Assembly: GCA_902762495.1 (NCBI GenBank)
Contig: CACWOL010000015.1
Location: 1-41,656 of the forward strand
Reading direction: 5' to 3'
Source: an uncultured bacterium
Lineage (GTDB): Bacteria > Verrucomicrobiota > Lentisphaeria > Victivallales > UBA1829
DNA length: 41,656 nucleotides
Part shown: piece after piece, positions 7,645 through 14,954 of the stretch
How positions within the stretch are numbered: the first letter of the stretch is position 1
Layout: each line of letters opens with the position of its first letter
Position numbers and translations under genes: made by a program
Notes under the pieces: model-generated
What the model was told of the DNA's origin: nothing
The model's database searches: none
The model's input: only the letters and a program-made list of their open reading frames with translations

Positions 7645-7866
7645 TTACTTGTTGAACGTGTCGTCGATGGCTTTGCCGACGGCGTCGTTGGTGTCCTTGG
7701 CGGCGTCTTCGGCCTTCTTGGTGAACTTGTTGACGCCGGTTTCGGTCTTGTCGATCGCCTTGTCGAGCTTTTCGCCGGCGGTTTCGTCCTTCTCGCAGGA
7801 GGTGGCGAGCGTCATGGCGCAGAACGCGGCCGCGGCGACGGAGAGCGTGAAGAGCAGTTTTTTCAT
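7645..7866 (-). CDS. Small lipoprotein, 73 residues
   Basis: An N-terminal Lys-Lys and hydrophobic segment end in the lipobox LATS-C, with Cys24 as the lipidation site. The remaining 49 residues are highly charged (Lys/Asp/Glu), with EKLDKAIDKTETGVNKF and KKAEDAAKDTNDAVGKAID suggesting one amphipathic helix. Size and composition recall small envelope lipoproteins such as entericidins or Lpp-like helices, but I see no family signature. It would be anchored in the membrane facing the periplasm. A purine-rich AAAGG lies about 12 bases before the ATG, and the gene ends at a strong terminator. Confidence 0.75.
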   Translation of the reverse strand: MKKLLFTLSVAAAAFCAMTLATSCEKDETAGEKLDKAIDKTETGVNKFTKKAEDAAKDTNDAVGKAIDDTFNK

Positions 7867-7927
7867 GATGATATGCCTTTCGGTTTGTTGTTTGGTATGA
7901 GGTAGAAAGCCGGATCGTGAAATGCGG

Positions 7928-8668
7928 TCACTCGGCTTTCTTTTTGGGCTTGATGGTGAGGATGAATCCGAGGGCGAGGCTGAGGAACGCGCTCATGAGG
8001 ACCTGATAGTTCGCCGGGAGCGAGAACGTGATCGTGTGCGCCGGGATCCAGAAGACGACGATGGTCTTCAGCAGATAGGAGCCCCAGAGGTGCTTGTCGA
8101 TGCCTTCGAGGAACTCCGCGCCGCCGAGGAAGCGCTTCTTCGTGATGCAGGTGTTCCAGTAATCGTGGCTGAGCATCATCGGGAAGCAGAAGATGAGGTT
8201 GGCCCACAGAGAGGTGGAGAAGCCCTGCCAGATGCGCTGCGCGGTGTCGTTTTCGAACGTGAGCGGCCAGACCGGGGTGCCCATGACGGCGTGGACGCCC
8301 TTGCCGAAGAGCGCGAACGCGATGGTGAAGAGCATGCCGTACACGCCCCAGACGAGGAACTTCAGGAGCAGGTCGGGGGTCTTCCAGCTGCCGGTCTTGC
8401 CGCGCACTTTGATCATTTCGCCGAACGTGGCGAGCAGGCCGACCTTCAGGAAGCCGGAGATGTAGGGGTAATGCCCGACGACGCGGCCGAAGTTCCTGAT
8501 GCCGTCCGTGGAGAATCCGGCCCAGTAGAGGCCGTGCTTCGCGGATCCGGTCAGGGCGTTGAGGTCGATCTTCACGTCCGTGCCGTAATCCCACGGGAAG
8601 AAGAAGACGAGGCAGACGAACGCTGCAAAGTAGATGACCGCGATGATGTCGCCGATTTTGAATTTCAT
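7928..8668 (-). CDS. Polytopic membrane protein of unknown function, 246 residues
   Basis: About five hydrophobic segments: residues about 8-25, 72-84, 106-127, 156-170 and 203-240. The C-terminus is basic (KPKKKAE). A stretch near the end, FWIPAHTITFSLPANYQVL, faintly recalls the WP-x-Q-x-x-NF signature of Mpv17/PMP22 proteins. I do not consider that enough for a family call. AAGGAA lies about 10 bases before the ATG at 8668. A promoter for it overlaps the end of the upstream Sel1 gene. The small lipoprotein follows 61 bases downstream on the same strand and may be co-transcribed. Confidence 0.7.
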   Translation of the reverse strand: MKFKIGDIIAVIYFAAFVCLVFFFPWDYGTDVKIDLNALTGSAKHGLYWAGFSTDGIRNFGRVVGHYPYISGFLKVGLLATFGEMIKVRGKTGSWKTPDLLLKFLVWGVYGMLFTIAFALFGKGVHAVMGTPVWPLTFENDTAQRIWQGFSTSLWANLIFCFPMMLSHDYWNTCITKKRFLGGAEFLEGIDKHLWGSYLLKTIVVFWIPAHTITFSLPANYQVLMSAFLSLALGFILTIKPKKKAE

Positions 8669-8707
8669 GGTAATTGTTTCCTTGTGTGAGGTTTGGGTAT
8701 ATTCAAA

Positions 8708-9241
8708 CTATAACCTATAACATAGCACAAAATAGTATAAAATCAAGTCGAAATAAACTGATAACCGACTTAATTCGTCCTGTTTGAACTCATGATTTTT
8801 TTTCGGTTTCAGATTCCGAGGTTGTTTTTTCTTCCTTTTGGCTTTTTCTTCCTCGGCAAGTTCCTGTTTGACGATCTCATACATCTCGCGGGCGTCTTTT
8901 TTTCTGTCCAGTTCATATTCGCTTGCCGCCGACGGGTTTTCCATCGCTTTTTTGAACCAGAAAAGCGCCTTGCGTTTGTCCTGCGGCATGTGTTCTCCGC
9001 TGTACAGCATCATGGCATAATCCCACTGGCAGTCGATGTTCCCCAGCATCGCGCCTTTTTTGTAGAACCGGATGCCAAGCTCGATATCGTCCTGTTCGCC
9101 ATCCCCGAATTCCCCGGTCACGCACTTTGCCCCGACTTCGTGCATGCAGCGGCGGTCGTTCAGGAACAGCGCCTTCAAAGCTTCCCGTAACGTAAGACTG
9201 TCACGTTCCAGTTTTTCGATTCTGTCCGTTTGTTTGCTCAT
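8708..9241 (-). CDS. Short Sel1-like repeat protein, 177 residues
   Basis: Residues about 35-110 hold two Sel1/TPR-like helix pairs: GIRFYKKGAMLGNIDCQWDYAMM as the first and KRKALFWFKKAMENPSA as the second. An N-terminal coiled-coil-like stretch precedes them, and a very basic, low-complexity stretch (EEEKAKRKKKQPR) follows. The last 20 residues, rich in Tyr and Leu, are encoded in AT-rich DNA that also carries the next gene's promoter, so the C-terminus may be an eroded extension. A GGAGAAG lies about 8 bases before the ATG. The gene is AT-richer than the surrounding chromosome. Likely a protein-interaction scaffold; no specific role can be assigned. Confidence 0.7.
   Translation of the reverse strand: MSKQTDRIEKLERDSLTLREALKALFLNDRRCMHEVGAKCVTGEFGDGEQDDIELGIRFYKKGAMLGNIDCQWDYAMMLYSGEHMPQDKRKALFWFKKAMENPSAASEYELDRKKDAREMYEIVKQELAEEEKAKRKKKQPRNLKPKKNHEFKQDELSRLSVYFDLILYYFVLCYRL
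8719..8746 (-). promoter_or_regulatory. Candidate promoter for the 246-residue membrane protein
   Basis: Minus strand: TTGATT (8746-8741), a 16-base spacer and TATGTT (8724-8719) with an upstream TGC (extended -10). It lies within the last codons of the Sel1 gene. Confidence 0.45.
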
Positions 9242-9336
9242 GAAAAAGCTTCTCCATAAAGTGTTGCATTAACGACCGCGACGATCATGCAGCCTTTTTC
9301 CTCATTTTTCTCAGGATTTCCTCCGAAGGAATGCGT

Positions 9337-9783
9337 TCATTGTTTCTTATCGCCCGGCTCCGGTTCGATGTCTTCATAATGCCAAAGGTCCTGATCCCTG
9401 ACAAGCAATTCCTTTTTACCGAAGAGAGACTTCCTGACGCACATCGTAATCACCGGTTTTTCCGAATCCTGCGACGGCGCACGATACTCCGCATCCCTGA
9501 TATCATACAGCAAAACCTTGAAAAATTCATGATCGTCCATGCCGAGCCTCTCAAGCAGCGTCTTCATATCCTGCTGCTCGGGATAATATCCATGTCCTGC
9601 CTTGTAATCTTCGAGACGGGCATAAATGCGCCCTATATTGCCCGAGGTATTGATCAAATCCTGGTGCAATTGGAGTTCGAGGAAGATCCATACTGTTCCC
9701 GCGACGATGACGGTGAAGATGCATCCGAGGACGACCGCGACGATCAGCAGTGCATTCTTTTTGCTTTTGGACTTCGTTTGCAT
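9337..9783 (-). CDS. Single-span protein with a pseudopilin-like periplasmic part
   Basis: A 148-residue protein with a basic N-terminus (KSKSKK), one membrane span at residues about 11-35 and a polar domain after it. The stretch IYARLEDYKAGHGYYPEQ after the helix resembles the N-terminal helix end of type II secretion pseudopilins (GspG-like) and related domains. There is no clear prepilin cleavage site with Glu at +5. The C-terminal half is charged and without known motifs. GAGG lies about 10 bases before the ATG. It is transcribed in the same direction as the adjacent toxin-antitoxin pair, 26 bases downstream of the toxin stop. Function not assigned. Confidence 0.65.
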   Translation of the reverse strand: MQTKSKSKKNALLIVAVVLGCIFTVIVAGTVWIFLELQLHQDLINTSGNIGRIYARLEDYKAGHGYYPEQQDMKTLLERLGMDDHEFFKVLLYDIRDAEYRAPSQDSEKPVITMCVRKSLFGKKELLVRDQDLWHYEDIEPEPGDKKQ

Positions 9784-9809
9784 CGGTTTGGCCTCATAAG
9801 AGTAAGAAA

Positions 9810-10085
9810 TCAGAACAAATCGCTGTGCGATCCGGTACGCATCAACTCAAGAATGAGCTTCTCGTCCGAAATGGAGTAAATCAGCAGCCAATCCGGTCTG
9901 ATATGGCATTCCCTGGCATTGCGATAAGCTCCGATCAGCACATGATCATGGTATTTTTCCGGAAGTGTTTTGCCCTCGGCAAGCATCGTGACCACGGCCT
10001 GAAGCTCGGCGATATTGAATTTGCGTTTCTTAATCCGCTTGTAGTCCCGCCTGAACCGGGCGGTAAATGTAATTCCGTATTTCAT
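9810..10085 (-). CDS. yafQ: YafQ/RelE-superfamily toxin (mRNA interferase)
   Basis: A 91-residue RelE-fold toxin that would cut mRNA at the ribosome. YafQ-type signatures are FRRDYKRIKKR near the N-terminus, LPEKYHDHVLIGAYRNARECHI in the centre, PDWLLIYSI, and the C-terminal RTGSHSDLF. The last holds the His and Phe positions that matter for catalysis in YafQ. Length is typical (about 92). The start overlaps the antitoxin stop by 4 bases (10082-10085), giving the usual antitoxin-first coupled order. Both genes look intact. Confidence 0.92.
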   Translation of the reverse strand: MKYGITFTARFRRDYKRIKKRKFNIAELQAVVTMLAEGKTLPEKYHDHVLIGAYRNARECHIRPDWLLIYSISDEKLILELMRTGSHSDLF

Positions 10086-10357
10086 GAATCAAGAGCCTCG
10101 AACAGGCTTTTTATGTCATGATAAACGGGCGCATTGGGATCATTTGCGAGACGGTGTCCCTCCGCGATGGCATCTATTGTTTCCTGATTGACGCGCGGTG
10201 CAGCCGTGATTTTGAAGGGAATCTCATGATCCCTGGCAATCCGTTTGAGGTAAATCGTGATGGCGGTGGAAAGATTCATTCCCATATCTGCCAGACAGCT
10301 TTCGACCGCACTTTTTAATTCGGAGTCGACCCGAACACAAAGATTGGATGTACTCAT
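10082..10357 (-). CDS. dinJ: DinJ/RelB-family antitoxin
   Basis: A 91-residue antitoxin of the RelB/DinJ family. The N-terminal ribbon-helix-helix is visible as NLCVRVDSELKSAVESCL and the following MGMNLSTAITIYLKRIARD. It would dimerise and bind its own promoter. The C-terminal half (NQETIDAIAEGHRLANDP) is the part that wraps and neutralises the YafQ toxin. A GGAGG lies 7 bases before the ATG. The promoter at 10390-10418 has consensus-quality boxes, and a small palindrome covers its -10, consistent with autorepression. Confidence 0.92.
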   Translation of the reverse strand: MSTSNLCVRVDSELKSAVESCLADMGMNLSTAITIYLKRIARDHEIPFKITAAPRVNQETIDAIAEGHRLANDPNAPVYHDIKSLFEALDS

Positions 10358-10385
10358 ATCTTCCTCCAGATGCTATATGTTTTAA

Positions 10386-10406
10386 ATACAATATAATGCA
10401 CTGTAT
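10386..10406. promoter_or_regulatory. Candidate autorepression operator of the toxin-antitoxin operon
   Basis: ATACA (10386-10390) and TGTAT (10402-10406) form an inverted repeat with an 11-base centre that contains the -10 box. Its position and form suit a ribbon-helix-helix dimer; binding is inferred. Confidence 0.4.
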
Positions 10407-10418
10407 CTGAAATGTCAA
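10390..10418 (-). promoter_or_regulatory. Promoter of dinJ-yafQ
   Basis: Minus strand: consensus TTGACA (10418-10413), a 17-base spacer and TATATT (10395-10390). It would start transcription about 25 bases before the antitoxin ATG. Confidence 0.7.
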
Positions 10419-10478
10419 GCAAACAGCAAAAGAAAAAGAAAAAAACTCAATCGGGAAAAAGATGCAGGGATGTTGCAT

Positions 10479-10525
10479 TCAAAGCTCCGCGCTGATGTTC
10501 CGGCCTTTGGAATTGCGCACGGAAA
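10479..10525 (-). pseudogene. Remnant of an MFS transporter 3' end
   Basis: The minus strand here reads RNSKGRNISAEL then a stop. It matches the last residues, RDSKGRNISAEI plus stop, of the MFS gene at 11613-12878, with about 38 of 45 bases the same and a one-base insertion just upstream. No start or other part of a transporter is present, so this looks like a leftover 3' end of a second copy. The alternative is that the gene at 10555-11496 has lost its original C-terminus by a frameshift into this tail. Confidence 0.4.
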
Positions 10526-10554
10526 CGCAAATATGCGTGCCCGGCGGAACAGGT

Positions 10555-11496
10555 TCAGTGGTGAACGATAAGCCAGCCGATCCCGTACAGCAGTTCGGCG
10601 GGCCACAGGACGAGATCCAGAATAAGCCCGCCCAGACAAAGCCAAGAGTCGAAGCTGTCCCTGCCGACGAGGAATCCTCCCTCATGCCTGGGCTTGTCAT
10701 CCTGTTTCGCGATGGCATCGAATTCCTCTTCGAACGGTTCCACGTTTTCCGCAGGCCGCCCGAGAGTTTTAATCAGGGGACCTTGCGGGTCATGGTTTCT
10801 GCCGGACGTCAGCATCCGATAGCGGTTTCCCTCGTTTCCGAGCGGAAAAACAAGGATTGCCATCCGGGGTCCCTGCGTAACGAAAAATGGCTCGGACAAA
10901 AATTGTAAATCCTGTGGATTGACCTTCAACAGGAATGTGTCGTCCGGCTGGATGCGATCGTTTCCCCTGCCGGGTCCCGGACCATTGCCGGAGTCCGTTT
11001 CCGCATCGGGACCGTCCATTGTGGATCCATCTTCACCGAGACGTTCCAGCGGACAGGAAAAAATCCTTTTGTGTACCCACCATGGTTCCTCCATTCCACC
11101 CAGGGTATACCGATAGGCGATCACCTGGGACGGATCCTCCTCGACCACCAGGGTGAAGAGGAACATTCCGTCCGGGACCGGATCGACTGGGATCCGTTTT
11201 TCGAATTTCTGCTCTACCGTTGTATTGAACCATACGCCTTCAGGATTCAAGTGCCACATCCTCTGCACGGAGGAATAGACGATCTCCCGGCCGTCGGGAG
11301 ACAGATCGTAGTGACGGCGGTCCAGCTCGGATAATCTCGGGTTGGTGTAATTCCACGCCCGGACCGCGCAGCAGCCGCCCGTGATGCAGACGATGACGAG
11401 GGACACGACGAAATAGATCAGGAACACGATCAGGCACGATCTGAGCCGTTTCCTTTTCCGGATCGTTTTGGTGTCTTTGGAGAGCGTTTGGTGCAT
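10555..11496 (-). CDS. Membrane-anchored protein of unknown function, 313 residues
   Basis: A basic N-terminus (KTIRKRKRLR) and a membrane span at residues about 21-43 place the bulk of the protein outside the cytoplasm. A second hydrophobic segment (LGGLILDLVLWPAELLYGIG) lies close to the C-terminus. In between are the stretch HYDLSPDGREIVYSS, which has the look of a WD/TolB-like beta strand, and a low-complexity insert rich in Gly, Pro and Asp near residue 170. No family is recognised. The ATG at 11496 has AAGGAG about 9 bases upstream, and a good promoter lies at 11540-11567. The reading frame ends just before the MFS-tail remnant at 10479-10525. Confidence 0.72.
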   Translation of the reverse strand: MHQTLSKDTKTIRKRKRLRSCLIVFLIYFVVSLVIVCITGGCCAVRAWNYTNPRLSELDRRHYDLSPDGREIVYSSVQRMWHLNPEGVWFNTTVEQKFEKRIPVDPVPDGMFLFTLVVEEDPSQVIAYRYTLGGMEEPWWVHKRIFSCPLERLGEDGSTMDGPDAETDSGNGPGPGRGNDRIQPDDTFLLKVNPQDLQFLSEPFFVTQGPRMAILVFPLGNEGNRYRMLTSGRNHDPQGPLIKTLGRPAENVEPFEEEFDAIAKQDDKPRHEGGFLVGRDSFDSWLCLGGLILDLVLWPAELLYGIGWLIVHH

Positions 11497-11539
11497 GATT
11501 TGTTTCTCCTTGGATCAAAAATGAGAAAAACATACTTCT

Positions 11540-11567
11540 AAAATACACCTTTTTTTCCGTTTGTCAA
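11540..11567 (-). promoter_or_regulatory. Promoter for the 313-residue membrane-anchored protein
   Basis: Minus strand: consensus TTGACA (11567-11562), a 16-base spacer and TATTTT (11545-11540), about 40 bases before the ATG. Confidence 0.65.
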
Positions 11568-11612
11568 GCGGCGGAAAAGCAAAAAGGCGGAGGTCGTTTC
11601 CTCGTCGGCGGA

Positions 11613-12878
11613 TCAAATCTCGGCACTGATGTTCCTGCCTTTGGAATCGCGCAGGAAACATGCGGCGATGGCCGCCGGGACCGCGATCAGCAGATAGACG
11701 CCCAGCAGGATCCGGAATCCCGCCGGAGCCGCCTGAAGGGTGCCGTCCACGGCGAAGCAGTCGAAGAGCCAGCCCGCGAGCTGGGCGATGGCGATGAGGA
11801 AGACGTTCGCGCAGAAATTGACGAACGCGATGGCGCTGGCGGCGAAGACGGGCGGGACGAATTCGCGGCAGGCGGTGATCTGGATGCCGGTGAAGCCGTA
11901 GCCCGTGCCGAGCAGGAGGAATCCGGTCCAGGCGGCGGCGAGGGCGGATTTCGCGGGCAGGAACGTCCCGGCGAACAATACGGCGGAGCCGACGGCGAGC
12001 AGGATGCATCCGGCGGCCTGGAAGAGCTTTCTGCGGTTGCCGAGGAACAGGCTCACGGACCCCGCGAAGATCATTTCGACCATGACGATGGTGTTCATGG
12101 TGCCGAGCGCGCCGGCTTCGGCGCCGCAGAGGTCGGAGAGGTATTTCTTGCCGATTCCGCTCAGGCACGACCAGTAGAGCACGATCCCGGACGCGGCGCA
12201 GAAGAACACTGCGACGCACTGCGGTTTCTTCAGCTGGACGAGCAGCTGCCCCCAGGGGAACGGCTCGCGTTGTTTCGCCGGTGCGCCGGGGTTGCGGCGG
12301 GCGGTCCGGGCGGAACAGAGCAGGCAGACCGCGACGGCGACGCCGCACGCGGTCGTGAGGTGGTTGCACCAGCGCAGGATCAGCTGCCAGGGATGGTCCG
12401 CGGCGAGGGAGGCGAACGGGGAGGACCCGAGGAGCGTGCCGCCGTAGCTGAAGACGTAGAAGACGCCGATGAGGGCGGAGAAGTATTTGCGGTCGAACTC
12501 GGAGTCGAGGAACTTCAGGAGCGTGAGGTAGCCGATGGTGCGGCCGCCGCCGTTCAGGAACGCCCCGGCGTAGACCCAGGCGGGCGCGGTGAACGTGTAC
12601 AGGAGCCATTCGCCGAAGACCTGCAGCGCGATCCCGGCGAGGATCACGGGCCGCCAGCCGAGGCGGTCGGTCAGGATGCCGGAGATGCCCAGAAACGCCA
12701 TGCACCCGGCGACGCCCCAGCTCGAAATGGCGGACGTCTGCGCGGCGGTGAACCCGAGCGACTCGCGGATCTGGTCGTACACCATGCCCGGCACGCCGGC
12801 GCGCGTGGCGGCTCCGATGGCGTAGACCACGGCGGCGAAGAAGAACAGGAACAGGGTCGGGAAAGGAATCTTTTTCAT
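11613..12878 (-). CDS. Major facilitator superfamily transporter
   Basis: A 421-residue inner-membrane transporter with about 12 hydrophobic segments and a central cytoplasmic loop (RTARRNPGAPAKQREP) between the two halves. The loop between spans 2 and 3 carries the MFS-type GILTDRLGWRPV (a G-x-x-x-D-R-x-G-x-R/K motif). The substrate is not evident; the organisation resembles sugar-phosphate or nitrate/oxalate-type carriers only in a general way. It is the last gene of a minus-strand set with the HAD phosphatase 27 bases upstream and the zinc-ribbon gene before that. The hydrophilic C-terminal tail RDSKGRNISAEI is partly duplicated at 10479-10525. Confidence 0.9.
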   Translation of the reverse strand: MKKIPFPTLFLFFFAAVVYAIGAATRAGVPGMVYDQIRESLGFTAAQTSAISSWGVAGCMAFLGISGILTDRLGWRPVILAGIALQVFGEWLLYTFTAPAWVYAGAFLNGGGRTIGYLTLLKFLDSEFDRKYFSALIGVFYVFSYGGTLLGSSPFASLAADHPWQLILRWCNHLTTACGVAVAVCLLCSARTARRNPGAPAKQREPFPWGQLLVQLKKPQCVAVFFCAASGIVLYWSCLSGIGKKYLSDLCGAEAGALGTMNTIVMVEMIFAGSVSLFLGNRRKLFQAAGCILLAVGSAVLFAGTFLPAKSALAAAWTGFLLLGTGYGFTGIQITACREFVPPVFAASAIAFVNFCANVFLIAIAQLAGWLFDCFAVDGTLQAAPAGFRILLGVYLLIAVPAAIAACFLRDSKGRNISAEI

Positions 12879-12905
12879 GGGGCGTTTTCGAGGAGGAAGC
12901 TGGGG

Positions 12906-13721
12906 TCAGCGGAGGGCGTCGGGGAAGGTCTCGCGGAGCACGCGCATCACGCCGTCGTCCTCGTTGGACGGCGCACGGAACCGTGCGGCGGCGAGCAGGT
13001 CGGGATGTCCGTTCGCCATTCCGTAGCTCCAGCCGACCTGCCGGATCATTTCGAGGTCGTTCGGGTAGTCTCCGAACGCCATGCACTGGTCGGGCGCGAG
13101 CCCGAGGCGTTTCTGGAGGAATTCGATCGCGATGCCCTTGTTCACGTCGGCGCGCATGATGTCGATCCAGCTCTGGCCCGCCAGCGTGACTTTCAGGCGG
13201 TCGCGGAACGGCGCGAAATGCGGCTCGCAACGTTCCGCGGCGCTCACGGGATCGAACACCGCCACCTTCACCACGGAGTCGCCCGCGGCCCTGACGGCGG
13301 CGAGCGGATCGTCAGTGAACGTGCGTTTTTTGTAGTAGATCGCGGTGTTTTCGCGTCCGACGGGATCGCACGCGCTGCTGATGTACGCCGACTTCACGCC
13401 GCACAGGACCGTGGTCGCGGGGATGGCCGAGCCGGTATGATAGAGCGTCGGCAGAATGTCGTCCGGCAGCGGGCGGCAGAAGATGTTTTCCGCGCCGTCG
13501 AACACGAGACCGCCGTTTTCGGAGAAGAAGAACAGTTTGTCCGCGATGCGTTCGAACATGGCGGCGAGGTTGAAATACTGGCGTCCGCTGGCGAGGACGA
13601 ACCGTACGCCGCGCGGGTACAGCGCCTCCACCATGGGGACGAAATCGGGCGGGATCTCCTTGCGGTCGTTGAGCAGCGTGCCGTCCAGGTCGACGGCGAT
13701 CAGGCGGATGTCGGGGCGCAT
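12906..13721 (-). CDS. Cof-type HAD-IIB family hydrolase (sugar phosphatase-like)
   Basis: A 271-residue cytosolic phosphatase of the HAD superfamily. Motif I is IAVDLDGTLLND with the two catalytic Asp. Motif II is FVLASGRQ. Motif III is the Lys in DVNKGIAIEFL, and motif IV is MAFGDYPNDLEMI. The cap between residues about 85 and 195 is of the C2B (Cof) type. Such enzymes dephosphorylate sugar phosphates, FMN or similar compounds. It lies 10 bases downstream of the zinc-ribbon gene and 27 bases upstream of the MFS gene, so the three are probably one transcript, and the phosphatase may act on what the transporter handles. That link is inference. Confidence 0.93.
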   Translation of the reverse strand: MRPDIRLIAVDLDGTLLNDRKEIPPDFVPMVEALYPRGVRFVLASGRQYFNLAAMFERIADKLFFFSENGGLVFDGAENIFCRPLPDDILPTLYHTGSAIPATTVLCGVKSAYISSACDPVGRENTAIYYKKRTFTDDPLAAVRAAGDSVVKVAVFDPVSAAERCEPHFAPFRDRLKVTLAGQSWIDIMRADVNKGIAIEFLQKRLGLAPDQCMAFGDYPNDLEMIRQVGWSYGMANGHPDLLAAARFRAPSNEDDGVMRVLRETFPDALR

Positions 13722-13731
13722 GCGGACGGGC

Positions 13732-14013
13732 TTATTCGGGTTCGATCATGTCGTCCATGCGGAACGGCAGCGGGAGCATGTCCTGACTCTGGATCCACGC
13801 CTTCACCGTGGGGGCGAGCAGGAAATCCTCCAGCGCCTGGTCCTTCGCGAACTTGTGGTCGCAGTACGGGCAGCGGGAGAACGACTCGACGTCCGGCTGG
13901 GCGAGCATTTCGCCGCAGACGGGGCATATCAGGAAATTCTGTTCATCGTCAACGACCGGCGGGACCGGCGTGATCGGAACATGGATTGCAGGGGTGATCA
14001 TCTTAGCTTTCAT
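13732..14013 (-). CDS. Small double CxxC zinc-ribbon protein
   Basis: About 93 residues with one probable zinc ribbon formed by CPVC and CPYC, 19 residues apart, in the middle of the protein. The C-terminus (FLLAPTVKAWIQSQDML) is helical and of unknown role. A longer open frame reaches 14229, but the promoter at 14080-14108 lies inside it, so translation must begin later. The ATG at 14013 and the one at 14001 are both possible. AAAGG abuts the first and lies about 11 bases before the second, which may favour 14001. Stand-alone ribbons of this kind usually bind nucleic acid or protein. First gene of the set with the HAD phosphatase and MFS transporter. Confidence 0.72.
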   Translation of the reverse strand: MKAKMITPAIHVPITPVPPVVDDEQNFLICPVCGEMLAQPDVESFSRCPYCDHKFAKDQALEDFLLAPTVKAWIQSQDMLPLPFRMDDMIEPE

Positions 14014-14079
14014 CCTTTCATTGTGCCATCTCTTTTTACACACGGCACCCCGATAGCGGGAAACCGCGTTTCTACTATC

Positions 14080-14108
14080 AATATAGCGCGCGCACCGTTT
14101 TTTTTCAA
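14080..14108 (-). promoter_or_regulatory. Promoter of the zinc-ribbon/HAD/MFS unit
   Basis: Minus strand: TTGAAA (14108-14103), a 17-base spacer and TATATT (14085-14080), about 60 bases before the first ATG. Confidence 0.6.
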
Positions 14109-14167
14109 CCCGCGCCCGCCGGATTTTCCGAAAAAACCCGGTGCGGCGGGAAAAAACGCGTCCGCCC

Positions 14168-14196
14168 TTGCAATTTCCGCGCGGCGGGTGTATGGT
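14168..14196 (+). promoter_or_regulatory. Candidate promoter for the small plus-strand genes
   Basis: TTGCAA at 14168-14173, a 17-base spacer and TATGGT at 14191-14196, about 30 bases before the ATG at 14235. The divergent zinc-ribbon promoter lies 60 bases away. Confidence 0.45.
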
Positions 14197-14234
14197 ATCC
14201 ATCATCCATTTTGCATCACGGAGAGGCAAGGACC

Positions 14235-14681
14235 ATGAACAGCGGACAGGACATTCGGACCATGCGGCGGCCGGGCATCGTTGCGGCCGGACTGCTTGCC
14301 GTCTGGCTGCTTCTGAACAGTCTCCTGACCGTCGCCGCCGTCGGAAACGGCGCTCCCGTGTCCGCCGGGATCCTCGCCGAACCGTCGTCCTCGCCGCGCG
14401 GCATCCGTTCCGAGGCGGAACGCGCCGGACATCTCGCGGTCATGCGGACCGGCGGACGCGCCGGACTTCAGACCGGCGGACGCAACAGCCGCCCCGGCCT
14501 CGGCACCGTGCGGAAACTCCAGCCGGACGCCTCCCGCCCCGAGCCGTTCCGCCAGTGCGAACCCGCCCCGAACTGCCCGTTTCGCATCGAATCCTCCGGC
14601 CAGTCGTGCCTTTTCCAGCTTTTCCCTCGTTCCTATCTGCCCGTGAGGGCGGGACCGGTCTCCCTTTCTTTGTTGAGTTGA
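14235..14681 (+). CDS. Hypothetical exported or membrane-anchored protein, 148 residues
   Basis: A likely N-terminal signal or anchor segment (PGIVAAGLLAVWLLLNSLL, residues about 14-32) precedes a region rich in Arg, Gly, Pro and Ser with no recognised domain. A short internal repeat, RTGGRAG and QTGGRNS, is visible near residue 75. There are three cysteines in the last third. AAGGA lies 2-6 bases before the ATG, with GGAG a little further up, and a fair promoter lies upstream. No coherent alternative frame was found on the other strand. The composition is close to that expected of non-coding GC-rich DNA, so the gene is only moderately supported. Confidence 0.5.
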   Translation: MNSGQDIRTMRRPGIVAAGLLAVWLLLNSLLTVAAVGNGAPVSAGILAEPSSSPRGIRSEAERAGHLAVMRTGGRAGLQTGGRNSRPGLGTVRKLQPDASRPEPFRQCEPAPNCPFRIESSGQSCLFQLFPRSYLPVRAGPVSLSLLS

Positions 14682-14761
14682 AATTTGCCCGGACAGCACA
14701 CACCGTTTCAGCATGCGCGTGCCGTCCGTACCCTCATCTCCGCAACAGAAAGGAAAAAAAC

Positions 14762-14872
14762 ATGAAAAAATATCTCGCGGAACACTGGGACACCGTCCTC
14801 TGTGTCGGTCTCAGCATTCTCCTCCTCATCGGCGGCATCTTGGCCTATTTCTGGATGTTTCCGAGTAATTGA
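14762..14872 (+). CDS. Small single-span membrane protein, 36 residues
   Basis: Too short for routine gene calling, but AAAGGAA lies about 8 bases before the ATG. The product starts MKKYLAEHWDTV, continues with a clean membrane span (GLSILLLIGGILAYFW) and ends PSN. It is followed 17 bases later by a bidirectional hairpin terminator. This arrangement of ribosome-binding site, span and terminator is characteristic of small regulatory or stabilising membrane proteins; the partner is unknown. It may share the transcript of the gene at 14235-14681, 80 bases upstream. Confidence 0.6.
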   Translation: MKKYLAEHWDTVLCVGLSILLLIGGILAYFWMFPSN

Positions 14873-14889
14873 TCATGTATAAAAACATC

Positions 14890-14926
14890 GCGCCGTCGTC
14901 CGTGACTTGAATCCGGGCGGCGGCGC
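14890..14926. terminator. Bidirectional hairpin between convergent units
   Basis: Arms GCGCCGTCGTCCG (14890-14902) and CGGGCGGCGGCGC (14914-14926) pair fully with two G-U pairs. On the minus strand the stem is followed by GATGTTTTT, on the plus strand by TTTGCGTTTG. It separates the 36-residue gene from the giant lipoprotein gene. Confidence 0.65.
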
Positions 14927-14954
14927 TTTGCGTTTGCGGAAAAGCGTTCCGGCG

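Noticed and set aside
12270..13973. A 567-codon plus-strand frame
   Set aside because: It runs antisense through the MFS, HAD and zinc-ribbon genes, all clearly coding on the minus strand.
14014..14229. N-terminal extension of the zinc-ribbon gene
   Set aside because: The stretch contains a good minus-strand promoter (14080-14108) and has no ribosome-binding site; its residues are basic and featureless.
14202..14714. A 170-codon minus-strand frame opposite the small exported protein
   Set aside because: No signal, domain or ribosome-binding site, whereas the plus strand has a promoter, ribosome-binding site and signal segment. The plus-strand call itself is only moderate.
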